This document shows, piece after piece, positions 1 through 5,377 of a stretch of 6,338 bases of DNA. The stretch is from Halobacteriales archaeon QS_9_68_42 (lineage in GTDB: Archaea > Halobacteriota > Halobacteria > Halobacteriales > Haloarculaceae). Location of the stretch: assembly GCA_003022905.1 (NCBI GenBank), contig PXSE01000113.1:1-6338 (forward strand), written 5' to 3'. A program made the translations under genes and the position numbers. Numbering within the stretch: position 1 is the first letter of the stretch; every line of letters begins with the position of its first letter. Under the pieces are notes generated by a model. That model was not told the origin of the DNA, ran no database searches, and saw only the letters and a list, made by a program, of their open reading frames with translations.

Positions 1-928
1 CGATGGAGCCGACCCAGTGGTCGGGCCACTCCTCGCGGGGCGGGAAGTCCCACTCCGAGTCCGGCAGCAGGTAGCCCGCCCGGAGTACGGCGACGGTGAT
101 GGCGCCGCCGACCATCGAGCCGATGAGCGCCGGGAACTCGGCGGTGAGGAACCATGCCGAAACCCAGTAGGGGACGGCGAACGCGACGCCGGCGAACAGA
201 CACAGCGGGGCCACCTCGTAGGCGTCGCTCAAGTCGCTGTCCTCGCCGCCGAAGAAGTGGACGGCCATCAGCACGGCGATGAACGGCATCACGAAGCCGA
301 CCAGCGCGTGATACGTGGCCGCCCAGGCCGCGACCTGGTCGGCGAACTCGACGACGGTGAACCCCCCCTCGTTGATCTGCTCTTCGAACACCTCCAGCGG
401 GTTTCGGATGCCGATGATTATCGGCGTCCCGACGGCACCGTACGTGACCGCGATGATGTGCCCGATGATAGCGACGACTACCGACGCCAAGGCCGGAAAG
501 CCGAGCGCGAGCAACAACGGCGCGACGACGGCCGCCGGCGTTCCGAACCCGGCGGCGCCCTCGATGAATGTTGCTAAGAAGAAGGCGAGCAACACGATCT
601 GGACCCGACGGTCGTCGGAGACCGCCGCGAACCCCCTGTTGATACGGTCGAACGCCCCCGCCTCTTGGAGCACGTACAGGAGGAACAGGGCACCGAAGAC
701 GATCCAGAGTATCGTAATGGCCGTTATCGCACCGTTTATCGAGGCCGCCGCAATCCAGTTCGCCGGCATTCCCCACGCGAAGTACCCGATGAGCACCGCC
801 GTCAGCCACGCCAGCGGCATCGCCCGCAGCGGCATCGCCCGGGTCGCCGGCCAGAGGAGCCCGACGAGCAACACGCCCGCTACGAGCAGTGGCAGAGAAG
901 CCAGAAGGAGTTCGGGGCCGCTCACCAT
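1..928 (-). CDS. lctP: L-lactate permease, LctP family (C-terminus cut by window edge)
   Basis: This is a multi-span inner-membrane permease of the LctP family (TC 2.A.14), which imports L-lactate and related 2-hydroxy acids, probably by symport. About 309 residues are visible, roughly the first half of a family usually over 500 long. The reading frame is open from the ATG at 928 to the window edge. Hydrophobic spans follow one another from residue 5. The conserved FIEGAAGFGTPAA motif and the following YGAVGTP and RNPLE segments are family hallmarks. The loop after the first span holds a perfect in-frame five-residue duplication (RAMPLRAMPL). The start at 928 is chosen because the hydrophobic N-terminus begins there; it overlaps the stop of a small upstream ORF by 7 bases (ATGGTGA), so translation may be coupled. 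No Shine-Dalgarno sequence is obvious. The substrate is inferred from the family. Confidence 0.93.
   Translation of the reverse strand, partial: MVSGPELLLASLPLLVAGVLLVGLLWPATRAMPLRAMPLAWLTAVLIGYFAWGMPANWIAAASINGAITAITILWIVFGALFLLYVLQEAGAFDRINRGFAAVSDDRRVQIVLLAFFLATFIEGAAGFGTPAAVVAPLLLALGFPALASVVVAIIGHIIAVTYGAVGTPIIIGIRNPLEVFEEQINEGGFTVVEFADQVAAWAATYHALVGFVMPFIAVLMAVHFFGGEDSDLSDAYEVAPLCLFAGVAFAVPYWVSAWFLTAEFPALIGSMVGGAITVAVLRAGYLLPDSEWDFPPREEWPDHWVGSI
812..841. repeat. Perfect 15-bp tandem duplication inside lctP
   Basis: The unit CAGCGGCATCGCCCG occurs twice back to back (812-826 and 827-841). Being 15 bp long, it keeps the frame and doubles five residues, giving RAMPLRAMPL on the minus strand, in the loop between the first and second membrane spans of LctP. 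The two copies are identical at every base, including silent positions, which suggests a recent slippage event. Confidence 0.9.
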
Positions 929-1089
929 CGGCTATCATTCCGGAAGCCGTCGGTACGGAACCCGGTTCCCCGCTCGCCCTTGCAGTCTCGCGGCCGCGAG
1001 TCGACGCTCCCCGCTATCGCTTCCGACTCGAGTGCCGTCCGCACGGCCTCTGCTCTCGCTTCTGCCCCGTGCCTGTCAACAGCAGCCAT
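922..1089 (-). CDS. 55-aa leader ORF upstream of and overlapping lctP
   Basis: This is a hypothetical 55-residue protein or leader peptide that I do not recognise. It is hydrophilic and rich in Arg, Asp and Glu, with one Cys (about residue 36) and no membrane span. The ATG at 1089 is chosen because a good TATA box (1112-1119 on this strand) is centred about 27 bases upstream, exactly where a leaderless haloarchaeal mRNA would start. Its TGA (922-924) overlaps the lctP ATG (926-928), which suggests a bicistronic, translationally coupled arrangement. Against a normal protein, by my count about 16 of 53 sense codons end in A or T, and AGA and AGG appear, so third-position GC is low for such GC-rich DNA. 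It could be a real small protein, a regulatory upstream ORF, or simply the 5' leader of lctP. Confidence 0.42.
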   Translation of the reverse strand: MAAVDRHGAEARAEAVRTALESEAIAGSVDSRPRDCKGERGTGFRTDGFRNDSRW

Positions 1090-1111
1090 ACCAGCCGGAT
1101 GACCGCTCCCG

Positions 1112-1119
1112 ATAATAAA
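1112..1119 (-). promoter_or_regulatory. TATA box of the lctP transcript
   Basis: The minus strand reads TTTTTATTAT here (core TTTATTAT) in an otherwise GC-rich intergenic stretch. Its centre lies about 27 bases before the ATG at 1089, the usual archaeal TATA-to-start spacing, so transcription should begin at or within a base or two of that ATG. It is the only strong TATA candidate upstream of lctP. Confidence 0.65.
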
Positions 1120-1236
1120 AACTGTCGGGAACGCCCGGGGCCAGGACACGAAGTTGGCCGTTCGATGAATCTCTTCGCGGGGGTTCGGCCCGCCGGTGCA
1201 GTGCATTGGCGATGAGCGGTGCCACCGCGGTGTCGT

Positions 1237-1250
1237 TTAGGAAAACCTAA
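1237..1250. promoter_or_regulatory. DtxR/IdeR-like iron box upstream of the ABC permease
   Basis: TTAGGAAAACCTAA is an inverted repeat with 5-bp arms TTAGG and CCTAA around AAAA. With the next two bases (CC) it matches the bacterial DtxR consensus (TTAGGTTAGCCTAACC...) at 13 of 16 positions. Haloarchaea have DtxR-family metal regulators (Idr/SirR type), and the gene downstream is an iron-type permease, so iron-dependent repression is a reasonable inference. The box overlaps the only TATA-like sequence in front of the permease (TTTAGGAAA, 1236-1244), so bound repressor would compete with TBP. The distance to the ATG at 1278 is about 35-38 bases, which implies a short 5' leader of around 10 bases. 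Confidence 0.6.
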
Positions 1251-1277
1251 CCCTGCCGGAGCACCTGCTAGACGACG

Positions 1278-2876
1278 ATGACCGAGGCCGCCGAGACCAC
1301 CGAGCGACCGCTCGCGCTGACGCTTCTGAGCGGCGCGGTCGCGGCCGCGCTGGTCTTCCCACTGACGTGGGTCGTCGTGCGGGCGACCACCGTGGAGCCG
1401 GCGCGGGCGGTCGGTCTCCTGGCGACCGACCGGACCGTCCGTATCTTCCTCAACAGCCTGGCCCTGATGGCGTCGGCAACGGTGCTGTCGGTGCTGCTCG
1501 CGGTGCCGCTCGCCGTGCTGACCGTCCGGACGGACCTGCCCGGCCGCCGCTTCTGGACCGTCGTCGTCTCGCTGCCGCTGGCCATCCCCAGTTACCTGGG
1601 CGCCTTCGCCTTTCTCGCGCTGTTCCGGCCGCGCGGCATCGTCCAGGGGTGGCTGGAGCCGCTCGGCGTCGAGGAGCTGCCGAGCGTCTACGGCCTCCCC
1701 GGCGCGGTCCTGATAATCACGCTGTACACCTACCCGTACGTGTACATCACGACTCGGGCGGCGCTAAAAACGTTCGACAAGTCGCTGGTGGACGCCGCCC
1801 GCACGCTGAACCACGGCCGGTGGGAGACGTTCCGCCGGGTGACGCTGCCGCAGATACGGCCGGCCGTCGCCGCCGGCGCCCTGCTCGTGGCGCTGTACGC
1901 CGTCTCCGACTTCGGGACGCCCGCCTTCATGCAGGCGCAGGTGTTTACCCGCCGGATATACCTCGAACAGCGCCTGCCGGGCGGCGGCGACTACGCCGCT
2001 TTCCTCTCGCTCCAGCTGGTCGCACTGACGGTGTTCGTGCTGGCCGTCGAGTCCCGCGTCCGCCGGTCGGACACCCTCTACACGAGCGGGTCGGCCGGCA
2101 CCACCACGGCCGACATCGAACTCGGGCGCTGGCGGTGGCCGGCGGCCGCCGCCTGCGGGCTGCTCGCAACGCTGACGCTCGTGATGCCCGTTGCCGTCTT
2201 CACCTGGTTCCTCCTGACGAGCCGGACGTACCCCTCCCAGGAGTTCGCCTTCCAGTGGACGTGGCTGTTCAACTCCGCGTACGTCGCCGGCGCGGCCGCC
2301 TTGCTCGCGGCGCTCGGCGCGCTCCCGGTGGCGTACCTCTCGGCGCGGCACGACAGCCGCGTCGGGTCGCTGTTCGAGCGGACCACCTACGTCGGCTACG
2401 CGGTGCCCGGCATCGTCGTCGGTCTTGCGCTGGTGTTCTTCGGCGCCAACTACGGCTCCCTCGAGGTGGCCGGCATTGAGGTGGGCGTCTACCAGACGGT
2501 CCCCATCCTCGTGTTCGCCTACGTCGTCCGGTTCATGCCGCAGGCCGTCGGGTCGACCCGGAGTTCGGTCCTGCAGGTGAACCCCCGGCTGAACGAGGCC
2601 GCCCGGACGCTTGGCGAGGGGCCGCTCGCGGCGTTCCGGCGGGTGACGCTGCCGCTCGTCGCGCCCGGACTCGTCGCCGGCGCCGCCTTGGTGTTTCTGA
2701 CCACGATGAAGGAACTGCCGGCGACGCTTCTGCTCCGTCCGACCGGGTTCGACACGCTCGTCACCCGTATCTGGGATGCGGCCTCGGCCGGCTACTACGG
2801 CTACGCCGCGATTCCCGCGCTACTCCTGCTGGCCGTCTCCGGCCTCTCGATGGTCGTCATCCTGCGTCAGGAGTGA
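1278..2876 (+). CDS. Fe(III)-type ABC transporter permease, fused two-domain (SfuB/FbpB-like)
   Basis: This is the membrane component of a binding-protein-dependent ABC importer of the Fe(III) (SfuB/FbpB/HitB) type, 532 residues, usual for the fused family. Two homologous halves each contain about six spans and one EAA loop that docks the ATPase: DAARTLNHGRWETFRRVTLP (about residues 172-191) and EAARTLGEGPLAAFRRVTLP (about 440-459). The repeated FRRVTLP ending shows the internal duplication. A hydrophilic linker (about 258-288) separates the halves. The ATG at 1278 precedes a short polar N-terminus and the first span at about residues 12-34. No Shine-Dalgarno sequence is seen; the upstream region holds an iron-box-like palindrome. 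Partners (substrate-binding lipoprotein, ATPase) are absent from both sides, so they must be encoded elsewhere. Iron as substrate is inferred from family and operator; thiamine- or sulfate-type permeases are less likely. Confidence 0.88.
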   Translation: MTEAAETTERPLALTLLSGAVAAALVFPLTWVVVRATTVEPARAVGLLATDRTVRIFLNSLALMASATVLSVLLAVPLAVLTVRTDLPGRRFWTVVVSLPLAIPSYLGAFAFLALFRPRGIVQGWLEPLGVEELPSVYGLPGAVLIITLYTYPYVYITTRAALKTFDKSLVDAARTLNHGRWETFRRVTLPQIRPAVAAGALLVALYAVSDFGTPAFMQAQVFTRRIYLEQRLPGGGDYAAFLSLQLVALTVFVLAVESRVRRSDTLYTSGSAGTTTADIELGRWRWPAAAACGLLATLTLVMPVAVFTWFLLTSRTYPSQEFAFQWTWLFNSAYVAGAAALLAALGALPVAYLSARHDSRVGSLFERTTYVGYAVPGIVVGLALVFFGANYGSLEVAGIEVGVYQTVPILVFAYVVRFMPQAVGSTRSSVLQVNPRLNEAARTLGEGPLAAFRRVTLPLVAPGLVAGAALVFLTTMKELPATLLLRPTGFDTLVTRIWDAASAGYYGYAAIPALLLLAVSGLSMVVILRQE

Positions 2877-2985
2877 TACTGCCGGCTGTAATTCTTTCAA
2901 TATTCCTCGGCGATATCCGGTCGAATACCGTCCAGAACCCGATTTTCCGAACGGGACTGCTTCACGTAGTTACAGCCGGCAGTAT
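2876..2985. repeat. 110-bp segment bounded by perfect 16-bp inverted repeats
   Basis: ATACTGCCGGCTGTAA (2876-2891) returns as its exact reverse complement TTACAGCCGGCAGTAT (2970-2985). The 78 bp between them has no ORF of note and is more AT-rich than the flanks. The left arm begins on the last base of the permease stop codon, and the right arm ends two bases before the stop codon (2988-2990) of the convergent small ORF, so the element exactly fills the convergent gap. It could be a MITE-like non-autonomous transposon, or a long-stem bidirectional terminator. TGAT lies at both outer boundaries (2874-2877 and 2985-2988) but overlaps the arms, so it is not clean evidence of a target duplication. 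Confidence 0.75.
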
Positions 2986-2987
2986 GA

Positions 2988-3158
2988 TTACAGGCCGACT
3001 GTGCCCCGGTCGGAGGCCTCCTCGTCGGCCTCCGTCTCCGGCGGTTCGCTGATCTTCTTGAACGCCCACAGGAACGCCAGCGGAACGACGATGCTCAGGA
3101 GGACGCCGAGGACGACGACGGCCATCGCCGGGTCGGCGAGCGTCTGCAGCGGAATCAT
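2988..3158 (-). CDS. 56-aa single-span membrane protein downstream of purC
   Basis: This is a hypothetical small membrane protein. The ATG at 3158 opens a frame of 56 residues ending in TAA. It has a short N-terminus (MIPLQTLADP), one strongly hydrophobic span (about residues 12-33, with LGVLLSIVVPLAFLWAF), a positively charged KK directly after the span (residues 34-35), and an acidic tail rich in Glu and Asp (about 37-50), typical of a halophile. The KK after the span favours an N-out, C-in orientation by the positive-inside rule. Nearly all codons end in G or C, which supports real coding. It starts 46 bases after the purC stop on the same strand and may be co-transcribed. A weak TATA-like GGTTTTCA lies about 28 bases upstream of its ATG, so a leaderless transcript is also possible. 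I do not recognise a family or function. Confidence 0.65.
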   Translation of the reverse strand: MIPLQTLADPAMAVVVLGVLLSIVVPLAFLWAFKKISEPPETEADEEASDRGTVGL

Positions 3159-3204
3159 ACTCGCCCCTTCGACGGCGCCGGGTGAAAACCCCCGCGGTTC
3201 GTCG

Positions 3205-4224
3205 CTACAGCCCCCGGACCGTCTCGACGGCCGCCGACAGCGGCGGCGCGTCGAACAGCTCCCGGCCGAGGTAGGCGTTCGCGCCCGCCGAGTACATGTC
3301 CCGGACGGCGTCGACGACGTGCTCCGGCAATGGGTCGGGGTCGCGCTCGCAGAGCGTCCGCCAGTCGGCGACGTCCTGCTCCTTCGCGGCGGCCTTGGCC
3401 CCCTCGACGGCCTCGACCCACTTCGGCTGGGTCCGCCTGTGATACTGCCGGACCACCTCCTTCGATAGCTGCTGGCCCTCGTGGGAGAAGCGGTTCTCGT
3501 CGAACGTGCCGACCACGTCGGCGACCCGTATCTCGCCGTCGTAATAGAGACACTCTATCTTGCCGTCCTCGTGTTTCAGGCCGGCTTCGGCGGCGGCCTC
3601 GGTGACGAGATCGTTGACCCGGCGGGCGACGGCCTCGAGGTTGTCGATGTCGGCGGCGCCCGCGATGTCGTCGGCCGCCGCCCGCGAGAGGTACCGGTCG
3701 GATTCCTCGAACTTTGTGGAGAACTCCACGACCGGCTCCGGCAGGTCGACCGGTTCGTCGGGCCACGTCTCGTGCTCGAGACCGAACTCCGCGGGGTCGG
3801 CCCGGCCCCGCAGCGACGACCCGACCGGCACCGTGTTCCGGAACACCACCTCGAGCGGAATCAGGTAGTTCTCGCCCGCCGCCTCGTGGAAGGCGTCGTA
3901 GCTGTACTCGCGGCCCTCGTAAGGGAGGTCGGGCACCCGTGTCAGCTCGATTGCCATCTCGCGGGGCGGCGACGCCACCTCGGTAAGCGGAACGACGTCG
4001 CCCCCGGAAACGACCCCCCGGTAGTGGGTGGGGATTCCCGCCGACTCGAGGCGCTCGAAGTTCGCGGCCCCCATCGCACACAGCGAGGCGCCCTTGTTCG
4101 GAACCGCGTCGGGCATCTTTCCCCAGTCGAACACCGAGTAGTCGTCGGTGAAGACGAACGCCCCCCGCCCCAGGTCGTCGGCCGTCGCGGGTTCCTCCAC
4201 GCGGAACTCCTTGACGCTGGTCAT
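3205..4224 (-). CDS. purC: Phosphoribosylaminoimidazole-succinocarboxamide synthase (SAICAR synthetase)
   Basis: PurC is the cytosolic enzyme that joins CAIR and aspartate using ATP to make SAICAR in de novo purine synthesis. The protein has 339 residues, longer than the bacterial enzyme (about 240) because of an extended C-terminus. The N-terminal region (residues 22-55) carries [17 protein letters not shown] and NKGASL, the nucleotide-binding part of the fold. The SAICAR synthetase signature is at residues 121-137, [16 protein letters not shown], with Arg129 and Gly135-Ser136. The DGKIE stretch (about 220-224) and TFDENRF (about 240-246) match the second conserved region. Acidic residues are abundant, as in halophiles. 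The ATG at 4224 gives the expected N-terminus MTSVKEF. No Shine-Dalgarno sequence or convincing TATA box is visible upstream. No other pur gene is in the window. Confidence 0.95.
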   Translation of the reverse strand: MTSVKEFRVEEPATADDLGRGAFVFTDDYSVFDWGKMPDAVPNKGASLCAMGAANFERLESAGIPTHYRGVVSGGDVVPLTEVASPPREMAIELTRVPDLPYEGREYSYDAFHEAAGENYLIPLEVVFRNTVPVGSSLRGRADPAEFGLEHETWPDEPVDLPEPVVEFSTKFEESDRYLSRAAADDIAGAADIDNLEAVARRVNDLVTEAAAEAGLKHEDGKIECLYYDGEIRVADVVGTFDENRFSHEGQQLSKEVVRQYHRRTQPKWVEAVEGAKAAAKEQDVADWRTLCERDPDPLPEHVVDAVRDMYSAGANAYLGRELFDAPPLSAAVETVRGL

Positions 4225-4383
4225 CGTCGGCGTGCCGCGGCGGCGTCACGTCGACGGCTGGGTAGGCGACAGGCCCGAAACGGACGGAGTTCGGTTCTCC
4301 CTGTACCTACAGGAGGAGCGCGAGCCGGCCGATGGAGAGCAGTTCAGCCGCTCCGTCGGACCAGAATGAATCATTCGCCAGGT
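4225..4383. other. purC-to-toxin intergenic region with two short palindromes
   Basis: These 159 bases hold no gene I can support. Two perfect inverted repeats stand out: CCTGTACCTACAGG (4300-4313, 6-bp arms, 2-base centre) and GAATGAATCATTC (4364-4376, 6-bp arms, 1-base centre). The second lies 7 bases beyond the toxin stop codon and near where GC content drops. Either could be an operator for purC or a termination signal for the toxin-antitoxin transcript, which runs into this region. No good TATA box for purC is visible. Confidence 0.4.
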
Positions 4384-4869
4384 TCAGAACAGGTCTTTGG
4401 CCTTCGCATAAATCGGCGATTCGAGCCAGTCGCGGTTCTCTGCGGCCGCCTCGAGCTTTGCTACGGCCTCTTCTTCATCGAGAACATCCCGTCTGACGAG
4501 TGCCCGGAGGACAATCGGTGAAATCGCTACCTGGGTGTCGGAGAGTGTCTGTAGTTCTGGCAGTGCTCTGAGATCGTCGGTGATGAGGAAGTCGGCGTCC
4601 GAGTCTCGAGCGAGGTCGGCGCAGCTTCCCTCTCCCCGGTCGATTCGAGAGGACTGGAACTCGGTTCGAGAGGCCTCGTGGGCCGTGAATCGGTCTCGAT
4701 GCCGCAAAACCCTATCGGCGGCCTTTCCGTGACTGTCGTCGTACTCTGCGGTATCTTCGAGCTCTTCGACCGCTGTTACGGAAGTATGAATGTTGAACTC
4801 TTCCAGAACGAGGTCGAAGATGTCGATGGAGGCCAACGTGACGAGGGCACTGGTATCTGCGACGATCAT
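4384..4869 (-). CDS. PIN-domain toxin (VapC/DUF3368-like ribonuclease)
   Basis: This is a 161-residue PIN-domain protein, probably the toxin of a type II toxin-antitoxin pair that cleaves RNA with a metal-ion site. It begins MIVADTSALV, with the first catalytic acid at Asp5. An EELE cluster (residues 35-38) supplies the next acid, RGEG with Glu80 the third, and LITDDLRAL (Asp98, Asp99) the C-terminal acids. The order GEG...ADLARDSDADFLITDD resembles the DUF3368 branch of PIN proteins, so all expected acidic residues appear present. It follows the ribbon-helix-helix gene on the same strand after a 15-base gap with no Shine-Dalgarno sequence, so the two are almost certainly one operon. Its GC content is visibly lower than that of purC and tgtA. 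Its target RNA is unknown. Confidence 0.85.
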   Translation of the reverse strand: MIVADTSALVTLASIDIFDLVLEEFNIHTSVTAVEELEDTAEYDDSHGKAADRVLRHRDRFTAHEASRTEFQSSRIDRGEGSCADLARDSDADFLITDDLRALPELQTLSDTQVAISPIVLRALVRRDVLDEEEAVAKLEAAAENRDWLESPIYAKAKDLF

Positions 4870-4884
4870 TCGGCAGGAGGCCCT

Positions 4885-5184
4885 CTACAATCGGGCGAGT
4901 TCATCGCTCAGGTCTTCTCCCTGGTCCAACAAGGCTTTAGACGCTCGTATGGACTCGGCGTCCTGCCTCCCGACGAACTGTTTCAGCGTGTCGAAGTCGA
5001 TCTGCTCTTCGAGGTAGAGCTCCACGACGGCCTCCTCGAACGCTTCCCTGTTTTCGACCTCTTGCAGGTATTCCCGGAGAGCGTCCTTGACGATTTCCGT
5101 CCGGTTTTTGTGGGATACTTTGGCGGCTACGTCCGCCTTATTGACTAGTTCTTCCGGGAGCCGGAAGTTGACCTTCTCGCTCAT
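4885..5184 (-). CDS. Ribbon-helix-helix antitoxin with UPF0175-like C-terminus
   Basis: This is a 99-residue DNA-binding antitoxin. The N-terminus fits a CopG/Arc-type ribbon-helix-helix domain: strand KVNFRLP (residues 4-10), helix about 11-23, turn SHKNRTE (24-30), and helix about 29-42 (IVKDALREYLQE). Residues about 49-72 (FEEAVVELYLEEQIDFDTLKQF) resemble the ELY...GKIS...AELAG region of UPF0175 antitoxins, which commonly pair with DUF3368 PIN toxins; this similarity is my inference. The acidic C-terminus (EDLSDELARL) probably contacts the toxin. The ATG at 5184 is chosen because a strong TATA box lies 28 bases upstream and because the frame further upstream runs through non-coding DNA and antisense to tgtA. 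It is first in the operon with the PIN gene and probably represses its own promoter through the palindromes just before its start. Confidence 0.85.
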   Translation of the reverse strand: MSEKVNFRLPEELVNKADVAAKVSHKNRTEIVKDALREYLQEVENREAFEEAVVELYLEEQIDFDTLKQFVGRQDAESIRASKALLDQGEDLSDELARL

Positions 5185-5205
5185 TGTACGTACATTGTGT
5201 ATACA
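5182..5205 (-). promoter_or_regulatory. Probable antitoxin operator: two phased TGTA/TACA palindromes
   Basis: Two palindromes, TGTACGTACA (5185-5194) and TGTATACA (5198-5205), sit between the TATA box and the ATG. Read on the minus strand they form an imperfect direct repeat, TGTATACACAATG then TGTACGTACAATG (10 of 13 identical). The period is 11 bp, about one helical turn, and the second copy ends in the start codon. Such spacing suits two ribbon-helix-helix dimers bound side by side over the transcription start, giving autorepression. Confidence 0.6.
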
Positions 5206-5207
5206 AT

Positions 5208-5217
5208 TATATAAATC
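5208..5217 (-). promoter_or_regulatory. TATA box of the toxin-antitoxin operon
   Basis: The minus strand reads ATTTATATAA, a near-ideal haloarchaeal TATA box, centred about 28 bases before the antitoxin ATG. Transcription should therefore start at or one to three bases before the ATG, giving a leaderless or nearly leaderless mRNA. The box is close to symmetric (TTATATAAAT on the plus strand), so it could also drive divergent transcription. Confidence 0.7.
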
Positions 5218-5261
5218 AAATGGCCTCACGACCGACCCGGTGGACGTACGGCCGGACTGAG

Positions 5262-5290
5262 GCAACGGGCTTCGTTGCTGGACCTGCAAC
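5262..5290. repeat. Three-arm alternating hairpin (GCAAC / GTTGC / GCAAC)
   Basis: GCAAC at 5262-5266 and again at 5286-5290 can each pair with the single GTTGC at 5274-5278, so two mutually exclusive 5-bp hairpins with 7-base loops are possible on either strand. The arms are evenly spaced at 12 bases. The region lies between the toxin-antitoxin promoter and the tgtA 3' end and codes for nothing I can support. The arms are short and chance is possible. Confidence 0.35.
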
Positions 5291-5318
5291 TTCTCGTAGC
5301 GACTACCATACATTGTTT

Positions 5319-5353
5319 CGGTATCGACCGCACGACGGCGCGCGGTCGTACCG
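5319..5353. terminator. Strong hairpin downstream of tgtA, possible terminator
   Basis: CGGTATCGACCGC (5319-5331) pairs with GCGGTCGTACCG (5342-5353): 12 base pairs with one bulged T at 5324 and a 10-base loop. It begins 24 bases after the tgtA stop on the minus strand. Its position suits an RNA 3'-end or stability element for tgtA, but no T-tract follows on either strand, so the terminator assignment is tentative. A structured element of a plus-strand RNA is the alternative. Confidence 0.4.
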
Positions 5354-5377
5354 GTACACGGGCCACAATAATCAGTA

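Noticed and set aside
17..1115. Long plus-strand open frames (17-577, 315-1115) opposite lctP.
   Set aside because: They are antisense to a clearly conserved LctP frame, have low-complexity Arg/Asp- or Ser/Thr-rich translations, and are typical of open antisense frames in GC-rich DNA.
1192..1228. A potential 8-bp hairpin with G-U pairs (1192-1210) and the palindrome GCGGTGCCACCGC (1216-1228) in the lctP/permease promoter gap.
   Set aside because: Both are GC-only features expected fairly often in such DNA and lie upstream of both predicted transcription starts. I have no regulator or repeat copy to tie them to.
1367..2479. A 370-codon plus-strand frame within the permease gene.
   Set aside because: It is a +1/+2 frame shadow of the ABC permease with an Arg/Gly/Ala-rich translation and no recognisable fold.
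3440..3451. Twelve bases TGATACTGCCGG identical to the outer edge of the 16-bp inverted repeat at 2874-2885.
   Set aside because: It lies inside purC, where it encodes the conserved-looking RQYH region in frame, and has no inverted partner nearby. Chance is the simpler reading.
3155..4249. A 364-codon minus-strand frame overlapping purC in another frame.
   Set aside because: The translation is an Arg/Gly-rich shadow, while the overlapping PurC frame carries all the family motifs.
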